Assembly: GCA_013822685.1 (NCBI GenBank)
Contig: PNKV01000001.1
Span: 186,001-250,000 of the forward strand
Reading direction: 5' to 3'
Source: Leptothrix sp. (in: b-proteobacteria)
GTDB taxonomy: Bacteria; Pseudomonadota; Gammaproteobacteria; Burkholderiales; Burkholderiaceae_C
DNA: 64,000 bases
Below the pieces are notes generated by a model. That model was given only the letters and a program-made list of their open reading frames with translations, was not told the DNA's origin and did not search any database. The first letter of the stretch is position 1. Every line of letters starts with the position of its first letter. The position numbers and the translations under genes are program-made. Of this stretch, positions 54,168-61,948 are shown piece after piece.

Positions 54168-55486
54168 GCACCGAATTCACCATCCTCATCGTTGAAGACG
54201 ACCCCAATGTGCGCCTGGGCTGCGTGCAGGCCATGCAACTGGCCGGCCTGGCGGTTGAAGCCGTGGCCTCGGCCGAGGAAGCCTTGCCGCTCGTCACCGC
54301 CGGACAGGTCGGCGTGGTCGTCACCGACATGCGCCTGCCCAAGGCCGATGGCCTGTCGCTGATCCGCCTGTGCCAGCAGTTCGACCCCTCGCTGCCGGCC
54401 ATCATGATCACCGGACATGGCGACGTGACCCTGGCCGTTGATGCCATGCGCAGCGGCGCCTACGACTTCATCACCAAGCCTTTCGCGCCCGAGGTGCTGG
54501 TCGACGTGGTGCGTCGCGCGCTTGAAAAACGCCTGCTGACCAGCGAGGTCGCCAAGCTGCGCCAACAACTGGCCCACCGCACGGGCATCGAGGGCAAGCT
54601 GATCGGCCAGTCCGACGCGATGAAGCGCGTGCGCCAGTTGGTGCTGGACGTGGCCGAATCGCCGGTCGATATCTTGATCCGCGGCGAGACCGGTTGCGGC
54701 AAGGAGCTCGTCGCCCGGGCCCTGCACGATTTCTCGCACCGCCGCGAGGCGCCCTACGTCGCCTTGAACTGCGGCGGCATGCCCGACAACCTGCTTGACA
54801 GCGAGCTCTTCGGCCACGAGGCCGGCGCCTTCACCGGCGCGCAAAAGCGCCGCATCGGCAAGATCGAGCACGCACAGGGCGGCACCTTGTTCCTGGACGA
54901 GGTGGAGTCCATGCCCATGAACATGCAGATCAAGCTGCTGCGCGTGCTGCAGGAACGCAAGCTGGAGCGCCTGGGCTCCAACCAATCGATCGACGTGGAC
55001 TGCCGCGTGGTGGCCGCCAGCAAGGACGACCTGCTCGCCCGCGCGCAAGACAAGACCTTCCGCCTCGACCTGTATTACCGCCTCAACGTGGTGTGCATCG
55101 AGCTGCCACCGCTGCGCGATCGGCGCGAAGACATCCCCATGCTGATGACGCACTTCACCCTGCTGGCCGCGCAGCGTTTCAACCGCCCGCAACCCGAGTT
55201 GAGCGCCGCCCTCATGTCCAAGCTCATGGCCTACGCCTGGCCCGGCAATGTGCGCGAACTGCGCAATGTGGCCGACTGCCTGGTGCTGGGCGTGCGCAAT
55301 GGCGTGGTCGATGTGGCCGACACCGCGGGTGCCAGTCAGTCGCTGTCAGAAGCCGTTGACCAATTCGAGCGGGCCATGATCAATGCCGAGCTGCAACGCC
55401 ATGGCGGCAATGTGGCCCGTTGCGCTGAGGCCCTGAACATCGCCAAGACCACCTTGCACGACAAGATCAAGCGCCACGGTCTTTGA
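54164..55486 (+). CDS. DctD/AauR-type sigma54-dependent response regulator
   Basis: The protein has 440 residues. Receiver domain with Asp55 (VVVTDMRLPK); AAA+ domain with Walker A GETGCGKE, the sigma54-contacting GAFTGA loop at 221-226, Walker B GGTLFLDEVE; Fis-type helix-turn-helix at the C-terminus (GGNVARCAEALNIAKTTLHD). It activates RpoN promoters from enhancer sites; the candidate target is the -24/-12 box at 45470. In Pseudomonas the homologous AauRS pair controls acidic amino acid uptake and the asparaginase/glutaminase gene, matching this operon. Confidence 0.92.
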   Translation: MSTEFTILIVEDDPNVRLGCVQAMQLAGLAVEAVASAEEALPLVTAGQVGVVVTDMRLPKADGLSLIRLCQQFDPSLPAIMITGHGDVTLAVDAMRSGAYDFITKPFAPEVLVDVVRRALEKRLLTSEVAKLRQQLAHRTGIEGKLIGQSDAMKRVRQLVLDVAESPVDILIRGETGCGKELVARALHDFSHRREAPYVALNCGGMPDNLLDSELFGHEAGAFTGAQKRRIGKIEHAQGGTLFLDEVESMPMNMQIKLLRVLQERKLERLGSNQSIDVDCRVVAASKDDLLARAQDKTFRLDLYYRLNVVCIELPPLRDRREDIPMLMTHFTLLAAQRFNRPQPELSAALMSKLMAYAWPGNVRELRNVADCLVLGVRNGVVDVADTAGASQSLSEAVDQFERAMINAELQRHGGNVARCAEALNIAKTTLHDKIKRHGL

Positions 55487-55493
55487 TCAGCGT

Positions 55494-56681
55494 TCAGGCA
55501 AAGACGCCAGCCGTGTCCTGCATGCGTTGGGACACCTCGCCCAGGTGGTGCAGGGTGTCGCCCAAGGTCAGCTCGATCACGGTCAAGCGCTTGAAGTAGT
55601 GCCCGGCGCTGTACTCGTCGGTCACGCCAATGCCGCCATGCAATTGCACCGCCTGCTGCCCCACAAAGCGCATGGATTGCCCCAGTTGGACCTTGGCCTG
55701 CGAGATGGCGCGGCGCCGCTCAGCCGCAGGCGCCGTCAGCTTGAGCGAGGCGTAGTAGCTCATCGAGCGGGCCAGTTCCAGCTGCATCTTCATGTCGGCC
55801 ACGCGGTGGCGCAGCGCCTGGAAGCTGGCGATGGCCACACCAAACTGCTTGCGCGTGTTCATGTAATCCACCGTGATGGCCAGCAGTTGCTCCATCGCGC
55901 CCACCGCCTCGGCGCACAGCGCAGCGATGCCGATGTCGGTGGCGTGCTCCAGCACCGCGTGGCCGCCCAAGGGATGCGCCCCTTGGCTGAGCGCGGGCAC
56001 CAGCAAGGTGGATGGCGCCTGCACCAAGGTGAGTTCGGCAGCGCGGCCACCATCTTGCGTGGGATGGGGCTGAACGCGCACACCCGGTGCGCCCCGCTCC
56101 ACCAGTAACAGGCCGATGCCGGCGTGGTCATCGACCGTGCCTGTCACGCGGGCCGGCACGATGTAGGCCTCGGCCACGCCATCGTCCAGGTCGCCCACGG
56201 GCACCAGGCTCTTGGCACCGTTCAGCACCCAGGTCTCACCTTGCGCTTGCGCCGTGGTCGTGACGTGGTCCAGGCGGTACCGGGCTTGGCGCTCCTGGTA
56301 GGCCAAGGCCAAACGCGCCTTACCCTCCGCCATCTTTGGCAACCATTCGGCCTGCACGGCGGCAGGCGCATGGTCTCGCAATACTGCGACGCCCATCAAG
56401 GCCACGGCCGCATAAGGCGCCAGCACCAGCCCGCGGCCCAGCTCTTCCATCACCACCATGGCCTCGATCGGGCCCATGTCCATGCCGCCATGCTCGCCCG
56501 GCACGGCCAGGCCCAGCAGGCCTAGGTCGGCCAACGATTGCCACACCTCTTTCGAGTAGCCGCCCTGCGGCCCACCCGCCTTGACGATGGCACGTCGGCG
56601 TTCAAAATCGAAGTCCTTGCTCACCCACTTGCGCACCGCGTCACGCAGTTGTTCCTGGTCGTCGTTGAAGTCGAAATCCAT
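55494..56681 (-). CDS. acyl-CoA dehydrogenase, small subunit type (PimD-like)
   Basis: The protein has 395 residues. N-terminal helical domain (FDFNDDQEQLRDAVRKWV), middle domain (LALAYQERQARY) and C-terminal helical domain (YMNTRKQFGVAIASFQALRH, LHGGIGVTDEYSAGHYFKRL). It resembles the second, smaller protein of two-subunit dehydrogenases such as PimCD. The usual catalytic Glu motif is not seen at the C-terminus. It starts 30 bases after the companion gene and is probably a partner in a heteromeric enzyme. Substrate unknown. Confidence 0.87.
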   Translation of the reverse strand: MDFDFNDDQEQLRDAVRKWVSKDFDFERRRAIVKAGGPQGGYSKEVWQSLADLGLLGLAVPGEHGGMDMGPIEAMVVMEELGRGLVLAPYAAVALMGVAVLRDHAPAAVQAEWLPKMAEGKARLALAYQERQARYRLDHVTTTAQAQGETWVLNGAKSLVPVGDLDDGVAEAYIVPARVTGTVDDHAGIGLLLVERGAPGVRVQPHPTQDGGRAAELTLVQAPSTLLVPALSQGAHPLGGHAVLEHATDIGIAALCAEAVGAMEQLLAITVDYMNTRKQFGVAIASFQALRHRVADMKMQLELARSMSYYASLKLTAPAAERRRAISQAKVQLGQSMRFVGQQAVQLHGGIGVTDEYSAGHYFKRLTVIELTLGDTLHHLGEVSQRMQDTAGVFA

Positions 56682-56711
56682 GTCGGTGTCCTTTGCAGAA
56701 AGCGCGCGCGA

Positions 56712-57911
56712 TCAGCCCAGCAGTTGCTGGGCCACGATGTTGCGCTGGACTTCGTTGGAGCCCCCGTAGATCGTGGTCTTGCGGTAGTTGAAGTAGTTGG
56801 CGGCCAAGGGCGCAGCATGCAACGCCCCGCCAGGGAATCCACCCGCAAAGTATTGGTCACCTTGCCAACCCGCCTCCATGGCCTCGAACAAAAATGGCAC
56901 GGCATAAGGCCCGGCGGCCAGCATCATCAGCTCGGTGTAGCGCTGCTGGATTTCGCTGCCGCGGATCTTGAGCAGGCCCGCCACTTCCAGCGCCTTCTTG
57001 CCGCCTTTTTCGGCGCTGAGCACGCGCAGCACCATCATTTCCAGCGCCACCACGTCCACCTCCAGCAAGGCGATCTGGTCGCGGAAGCGCGCGTCGTCAT
57101 AAACGCCTTCGGTGACGGCAATGCGCTTGAGGCGTTCCAGTTCGCGTTTGGCGCGGTTCACGTCGGCGATGTTGGTGCGCTCGTGCGCCAGCAGGTACTT
57201 GGCGTAAGTCCAGCCCTGGTTTTCCTGGCCCACCAGGTTGTCCACGGGCACCTCGACGTTGTCGAAGAACACCTCATTGACCTCGTGCTCGCCATCCAGG
57301 GTGATGATGGGGCGCACTGTCACGCCGGGCGATTTCATGTCGATCAGCAAGAAGGAGATGCCCGCCTGCGGCTTGCCTTCGAAGTTGGTGCGCACCAGGC
57401 AGAAGATCCAGTCGCCATGCTGGCCCAGCGTGGTCCAGGTCTTCTGGCCATTGACGATGTACTTGTCGCCTTTGCGCTCAGCCCGTGTCTTGACCGAGGC
57501 CAGGTCCGAGCCTGAGCCCGGCTCGCTGTAACCCTGGCTCCACCACACGTCGCCACTCATGATGCCGGGCAGGAAGCGCTGGTGCTGCTCGGGCGTGCCG
57601 TAGGCCATGATGACGGGCGCCACCATGACGGGGCCAAACGGCACCACGCGTGGCGCACCGGCCAATGCGCATTCTTCTTCGAAGATGTGCCGCTGCACGG
57701 CGTTCCAGCCCGGCCCGCCAAACTCCTTGGGCCAAGCCCAGCCATGCCAGCCCTTCGCGCCCAGGATGCGCGCCCAGCCTTGCTGATCGGCCTTGTCCAA
57801 ACGCAAGGCCTTGTGGACCTTGCCTGAAATGTGGGCCGGCAAGTTGGCGCGCACCCAGGCGCGCACCTCGTCGCGAAACGCCTGTTCTTCGGGCGTGAAA
57901 TTCAGGTCCAT
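56712..57911 (-). CDS. acyl-CoA dehydrogenase, large subunit type (PimC-like)
   Basis: The protein has 399 residues. FAD/substrate motifs WWSQGYSEPGSGSDLASVKT and NGQKTWTTLGQHGDW; C-terminal TIYGGSNEVQRN. The common catalytic Glu of the YEGT motif is Gly383 here; Glu244 in LLAHERTNI lies where LCAD and isovaleryl-CoA dehydrogenase carry their base, so it is probably active. Closest named type is the pimeloyl-CoA dehydrogenase large subunit, but medium-chain or branched dicarboxylyl-CoA substrates are equally possible. It lies 16 bases downstream of the protease gene on the same strand. Confidence 0.88.
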   Translation of the reverse strand: MDLNFTPEEQAFRDEVRAWVRANLPAHISGKVHKALRLDKADQQGWARILGAKGWHGWAWPKEFGGPGWNAVQRHIFEEECALAGAPRVVPFGPVMVAPVIMAYGTPEQHQRFLPGIMSGDVWWSQGYSEPGSGSDLASVKTRAERKGDKYIVNGQKTWTTLGQHGDWIFCLVRTNFEGKPQAGISFLLIDMKSPGVTVRPIITLDGEHEVNEVFFDNVEVPVDNLVGQENQGWTYAKYLLAHERTNIADVNRAKRELERLKRIAVTEGVYDDARFRDQIALLEVDVVALEMMVLRVLSAEKGGKKALEVAGLLKIRGSEIQQRYTELMMLAAGPYAVPFLFEAMEAGWQGDQYFAGGFPGGALHAAPLAANYFNYRKTTIYGGSNEVQRNIVAQQLLG

Positions 57912-57927
57912 GCAAACCTCCGGTTCG

Positions 57928-58584
57928 TCAGTACCGCTTGGTCAGGGTCAGGGTGTCGTTGTCGCGCTTCATCTGAAAGCGCGATAAGAAGCTGTTGCCC
58001 AACAAAATATAGGGCATGGACTGAGGCAACACTGCCGCGTCAACATTGAAGATCTCCACGTCCTGGATGCGCACGCTGGCCAGCTTGATGCCGTAGCCCG
58101 TGACAACGCCATTGGCCGTGCTGCCCTGGAAGCGCTGGCCATCCTCGTATTTGATGCCCATGCGCTGGGCCTCGGCCATGCCCATGGCGATGGTAGTGGC
58201 GCCCGTGTCCACCATGAACTGGGTGGCCTTGCCATTGATGGTGCCCTGCGACATGAAATGCCCGCCAGACGCCGCCGACAGCACGATCTGGTTGCCCGTG
58301 CCGCCGCCACCCGAGCCGCCCACGCTGACCGGCGCACCGCCCATCACCACGGTGTGGCGCACGCCCTTCATCTCGACCACGGTCTTGTCGCTGTTCACGC
58401 TGATCACCTTGACGCCTTTGAAGGTGTCGCCCACCCCCACGGCCTTGGGCGGGCTGCCATCCACCACCAGCAGGGCCTTGCTGCCCATGCCACCGGTCAT
58501 GGCCACGCTTTGTGCCTGGGCCGCCCCCAAGGTGAACACGGTCAAGGCGGACAAAGCCAAAACATGGCGCAAAGACGCAGGCAT
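57928..58584 (-). CDS. secreted retropepsin-like aspartic protease (TIGR02281 type)
   Basis: The protein has 218 residues. Signal peptide MPASLRHVLALSALTVFTLG with cleavage near AQA. Catalytic Asp126 in FMVDTGATTIAMG; the late motif LLGNSFLSRF is characteristic of the family, and one Asp per chain implies a dimer. A Gly/Ser linker (about 89-97) separates an N-terminal beta domain from the protease. ATG 58584 lacks a ribosome binding site; a TTG at 58602 has GGGAG seven bases upstream and would add six residues, so it may be the real start. Substrate unknown. Confidence 0.88.
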   Translation of the reverse strand: MPASLRHVLALSALTVFTLGAAQAQSVAMTGGMGSKALLVVDGSPPKAVGVGDTFKGVKVISVNSDKTVVEMKGVRHTVVMGGAPVSVGGSGGGGTGNQIVLSAASGGHFMSQGTINGKATQFMVDTGATTIAMGMAEAQRMGIKYEDGQRFQGSTANGVVTGYGIKLASVRIQDVEIFNVDAAVLPQSMPYILLGNSFLSRFQMKRDNDTLTLTKRY

Positions 58585-58648
58585 GGTGTGCAAGGTGCTC
58601 AAAAAGGGTCTCCCTGTGGGCGGTGGTGCCACCCTTGTCAAAAAACAG

Positions 58649-59134
58649 TCAGTCGCGGAAGTTGTCAAACGACAAAGGCGCTTCGGTGATCTCCTTGCGG
58701 ATCAGCGCCATCGCCGTCTGCAAGTCATCACGCTTGTTGCCTTGTACCCGAATGCTGTCGCCCTGGATGCTGGACGTGACCTTGATCTTGCTGTCTTTGA
58801 GCAGTTTGTTGATTTTCTTGGCCAGTTCGGCCTCAATCCCGGCCTTGACGGTGATAACTTGCTTGACCTTGTCCCCACCCATTTTTTCGGGCTTGCCGAC
58901 GTCCAGGAAACGTGAATCCACGTTGCGTTTGGTCATCTTCAGGGTCAGCACATCGCGCACCTGGTCGAGCTGGAAGTCGCTGTCGCCATACACGGTGATC
59001 TCTTTTTCCTTGATCTCGATGCGGGCGCTGGTGCCCTTGAAATCGAAGCGCGTGACGATTTCCTTGGTCGTCTGGTCGACGGCATTGCGCACTTCAACCA
59101 GGTTGGGGTCTAAAACGGTGTCAAAACTGGGCAT
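58649..59134 (-). CDS. yajQ: YajQ family nucleotide-binding protein
   Basis: The protein has 161 residues opening [21 protein letters not shown], with two ferredoxin-like lobes ([36 protein letters not shown]). YajQ proteins bind RNA/tRNA in some hosts, and a Xanthomonas homologue binds cyclic di-GMP; which applies here is unknown. ATG 59134 has AAGGAG nine bases upstream. It is divergent from murB with 33 bases between start codons and leads a minus-strand run that includes the protease and the two dehydrogenases. Confidence 0.94.
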   Translation of the reverse strand: MPSFDTVLDPNLVEVRNAVDQTTKEIVTRFDFKGTSARIEIKEKEITVYGDSDFQLDQVRDVLTLKMTKRNVDSRFLDVGKPEKMGGDKVKQVITVKAGIEAELAKKINKLLKDSKIKVTSSIQGDSIRVQGNKRDDLQTAMALIRKEITEAPLSFDNFRD

Positions 59135-59167
59135 GAAAAGTCTCCTTTGGTCTGCGAAAATTCTGCC

Positions 59168-60196
59168 ATGCACTTACCCCTAGCGGTCGACCGAGGCGCC
59201 AGCCTCAAACCCTACAACACCTTTGGCCTGCCCGCCGTGGCACGGACCCTGGTGCGCATCACGTCCGAGGCCGACGTGCGCAAAGTCGTCGACAGCCCTG
59301 AATTCGGCCGGGCCCGCAAGTTCATCCTGGGCGGGGGCAGCAACCTGGTGCTCACGCAGGACGTGGACCTGTGTGTGCTCAAGATCGAAATCATGGGCAA
59401 GCGCTTGCTGGAAACCCGCGATGATGCCTTCATTGTCGAGCTGGGTGCTGGTGAATCCTGGCACGAAGCCGTGGCTTGGACGCTGGACCAGGGCCTGCCC
59501 GGCCTGGAAAACATGGCCCTGATCCCCGGCACGGTGGGCGCCTCGCCGGTGCAGAACATTGGCGCTTATGGTGTCGAATTGCAAGACCGGCTTGAATCGG
59601 TCGATGTGGTGGACCTGACCACCGGCCGCACCGTGACCCTGGGCGTGGACCGCTGCCACTTTGCCTACCGCGACAGTGTTTTCAAGCACGAGCTGGCGGG
59701 CAAAACCGTCATCACCAAGGTCCGCCTCAGGCTGCCGCGCCCCTGGAAGCCCTTGCTGGGCTACCTGGAGCTGGAACGCAAGATCGCCGAGACGGGCGTC
59801 ACCCAACCCGATGCCCGCCAGATCTTTGACTGGATCTGCGAGATCCGCCGAGCCAAGCTGCCCGACCCCGCCGTGATTGGCAACGCCGGCAGCTTCTTCA
59901 AGAACCCGGTGGTGACGGCCGAACAATGCCGCGACATCATCGGCCGCGACCCGGAGATCGTGCACTACCCCTTGCCCGATGGCAGCTTCAAACTGGCCGC
60001 GGGTTGGTTGATTGACGCCTGCGGCTGGAAGGGCAAGTCCATTGGCCGCGCGGGCGTGTATGAAAAGCAAGCCTTGGTCTTGGTGAACCGAGGCGGCGCC
60101 ATTGGCGCCGAGGTGCTGACCCTGGCACGGGCAATTCAAGAGAGCGTGTACGGCCGCTTTGGCATCAGGCTGGAGCCCGAACCAGTGGTGGTGTAA
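59168..60196 (+). CDS. murB: UDP-N-acetylmuramate dehydrogenase
   Basis: The protein has 342 residues. FAD enzyme reducing UDP-GlcNAc-enolpyruvate to UDP-MurNAc. [11 protein letters not shown] and [20 protein letters not shown] bind FAD; YRDSVFK carries the substrate Arg/Tyr of the E. coli (type I) class, [12 protein letters not shown] the catalytic Ser, and the acidic C-terminus (RLEPEPVVV) the final Glu. The start is ATG 59168. It stands alone, away from other cell-wall genes. Confidence 0.95.
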   Translation: MHLPLAVDRGASLKPYNTFGLPAVARTLVRITSEADVRKVVDSPEFGRARKFILGGGSNLVLTQDVDLCVLKIEIMGKRLLETRDDAFIVELGAGESWHEAVAWTLDQGLPGLENMALIPGTVGASPVQNIGAYGVELQDRLESVDVVDLTTGRTVTLGVDRCHFAYRDSVFKHELAGKTVITKVRLRLPRPWKPLLGYLELERKIAETGVTQPDARQIFDWICEIRRAKLPDPAVIGNAGSFFKNPVVTAEQCRDIIGRDPEIVHYPLPDGSFKLAAGWLIDACGWKGKSIGRAGVYEKQALVLVNRGGAIGAEVLTLARAIQESVYGRFGIRLEPEPVVV

Positions 60197-60274
60197 GACC
60201 GCATCACCCGCATTGTGGGCCCCGGGGCTTTGACGTAAGCTGTCCGGATTACACAAGTGGGAAAGGTCTTGCCG

Positions 60275-61948
60275 ATGCAGCACGCCAAGCGCTCAGCCCA
60301 GGCCATCATGCTGGCGTGCTCTGCAGTATTTGGCGGCGCTCACCACCAAGCCCATGCTGCGGGCGACGGGGCCTTTTATCAACACCAAGCTCGTCCAGGC
60401 GACACCCTCATCGGGCTGGGCCAGACCCTGCTGATCCGACCTGCTGATTGGCCCCAATTGGCCAAGCTCAACCGCATCGACAATCCCCGGCGCATTCCCA
60501 TCGGCACCATGCTCCGCATCCCCGTGTCGCTGATGAAATCCAAGCCCGCGCAAGGCTCCGTGCTGGCCGTGGTGGGCCAGGCAATGTTGGCGCCGGCGCG
60601 CGGCACGGCAGCGCCAGCCCTGGTGGGCTCGCCCATCGCGGCCGGCACCCAGATCACGACCGGCCCGAACGGCTACGTGACCGTGCAACTTGCGGACGGC
60701 TCGCTGCTGCGGATTCAGGCGGCTACCAGCACGCGGGTTGAGAGCAGCCAGCACTACGAGTCCGCCGGTTTCTTTGCCTCCACCTTGCGGTTGATCCAGG
60801 GGCGTCTTGAAGCCTTGGTCGCGCACATGACCGGTGGTGAACCACGCTTCGAGGTCAAGACACCACAAGCCCTGCTGGGGGTGCGCGGCACCGAGTTTCG
60901 GATCGCCGTTGACGATGCAAGGCAGGTGACCCGCAGTGAAGTGCTCGCTGGCGCAGTGGCGGTTGGTGCCACTTCGGGCCGAGACTCGTCAGCTCAATGG
61001 TTGCCGGCCGGCTTTGGCACCGCGGTCAGCCAGGGCCGGGGCACGGCAGGCCCCGTGAAACTGCCACCCGCGCCAGACCTGTCGGCCGTGCCTGCCTTGC
61101 ACGAACGGCTGGTGGTCCGGATCAGCGTGCCTGCGCTGCCCGGTGCCACGCTGTACCGGGCACAGGTGGCCGACGACGAGGCCTTCCGGTTGGTGCAAGC
61201 AGAGGTCACTTCGGCGACGCCAGAATTTCGCTTTGCCAATCTTCCTGACGGGCACCACCACCTGCGCGTGCGCGTGGCCAATGCCCAGGGCCTTGAGGGC
61301 CCCGACGCCTTGCGCCAGTTCCAACTCAAGGCACGGCCGGAACCGCCCATCGCCTCTTGGCCCACCTCCGGTGGCAAGGTGCGGGCCAACGCCGTCACCT
61401 TCACCTGGGCCGAGCAACCCGAGGCTGCTCGCTACCACCTGCAGATCGCCCAAGACCAGGGCTTTGCACACCTGCTGCACGACCAGGCCGGGGTCCGGGC
61501 CACCCGGCAAGAAGTGGCCTTGCCCGTGGGCGACTATGTCTGGCGCGTGGCCAGCATTCGCCCCAATGGGGACCATGGCCCCTTTGGCGATGCCCAACCC
61601 TTCCAGTTGAAACCACCGCCGCCGCAACCCGAACCCGCGCTGATCGACGAGCAGTTCCTCCACTTCAACTGGTCGGCCGAACCAGGCCAGACCTTCGAGT
61701 TCCAACTGGCCCTGGACGACGCTTTCAAGCAGGTGCTGCTGGCGCAAACGCTGACTGAACCACGCATCAAAGTGGCCCGCCCTGACCACGGCGGACGCTT
61801 GTTCATCCGCTACCGGGCCATTGACGCCGACGGCTTCATCGGCCCCTTCACCGCTGCGCAGGCGATCACACTGCCCACTTGCGTTCAGGATGGCAGCGGA
61901 CAATGCCTGCACACCGGTCACGGTGGCAGGGTGACCAGCCCGTGGTGA
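60275..61948 (+). CDS. secreted LysM-FecR domain protein
   Basis: The protein has 557 residues. Signal peptide (cleavage near AHA, about residue 29), LysM-like domain (35-84: YQHQARPGDTLIGLGQTLL to TMLRIPV), FecR domain (about 115-225, ending PQALLGVRGTEFRIAV) and then repeated fibronectin-III-like segments (FTWAEQPEAARYHLQIAQD; FNWSAEPGQTFEFQLALDD). No TonB or sigma-factor gene is nearby, so it is unlikely to be a classical FecR anti-sigma. ATG 60275 has GGAAAGG eight bases upstream. Its stop shares one base with the next start, so it is coupled to the CHASE2 kinase and may present a periplasmic signal to it. Confidence 0.88.
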   Translation: MQHAKRSAQAIMLACSAVFGGAHHQAHAAGDGAFYQHQARPGDTLIGLGQTLLIRPADWPQLAKLNRIDNPRRIPIGTMLRIPVSLMKSKPAQGSVLAVVGQAMLAPARGTAAPALVGSPIAAGTQITTGPNGYVTVQLADGSLLRIQAATSTRVESSQHYESAGFFASTLRLIQGRLEALVAHMTGGEPRFEVKTPQALLGVRGTEFRIAVDDARQVTRSEVLAGAVAVGATSGRDSSAQWLPAGFGTAVSQGRGTAGPVKLPPAPDLSAVPALHERLVVRISVPALPGATLYRAQVADDEAFRLVQAEVTSATPEFRFANLPDGHHHLRVRVANAQGLEGPDALRQFQLKARPEPPIASWPTSGGKVRANAVTFTWAEQPEAARYHLQIAQDQGFAHLLHDQAGVRATRQEVALPVGDYVWRVASIRPNGDHGPFGDAQPFQLKPPPPQPEPALIDEQFLHFNWSAEPGQTFEFQLALDDAFKQVLLAQTLTEPRIKVARPDHGGRLFIRYRAIDADGFIGPFTAAQAITLPTCVQDGSGQCLHTGHGGRVTSPW

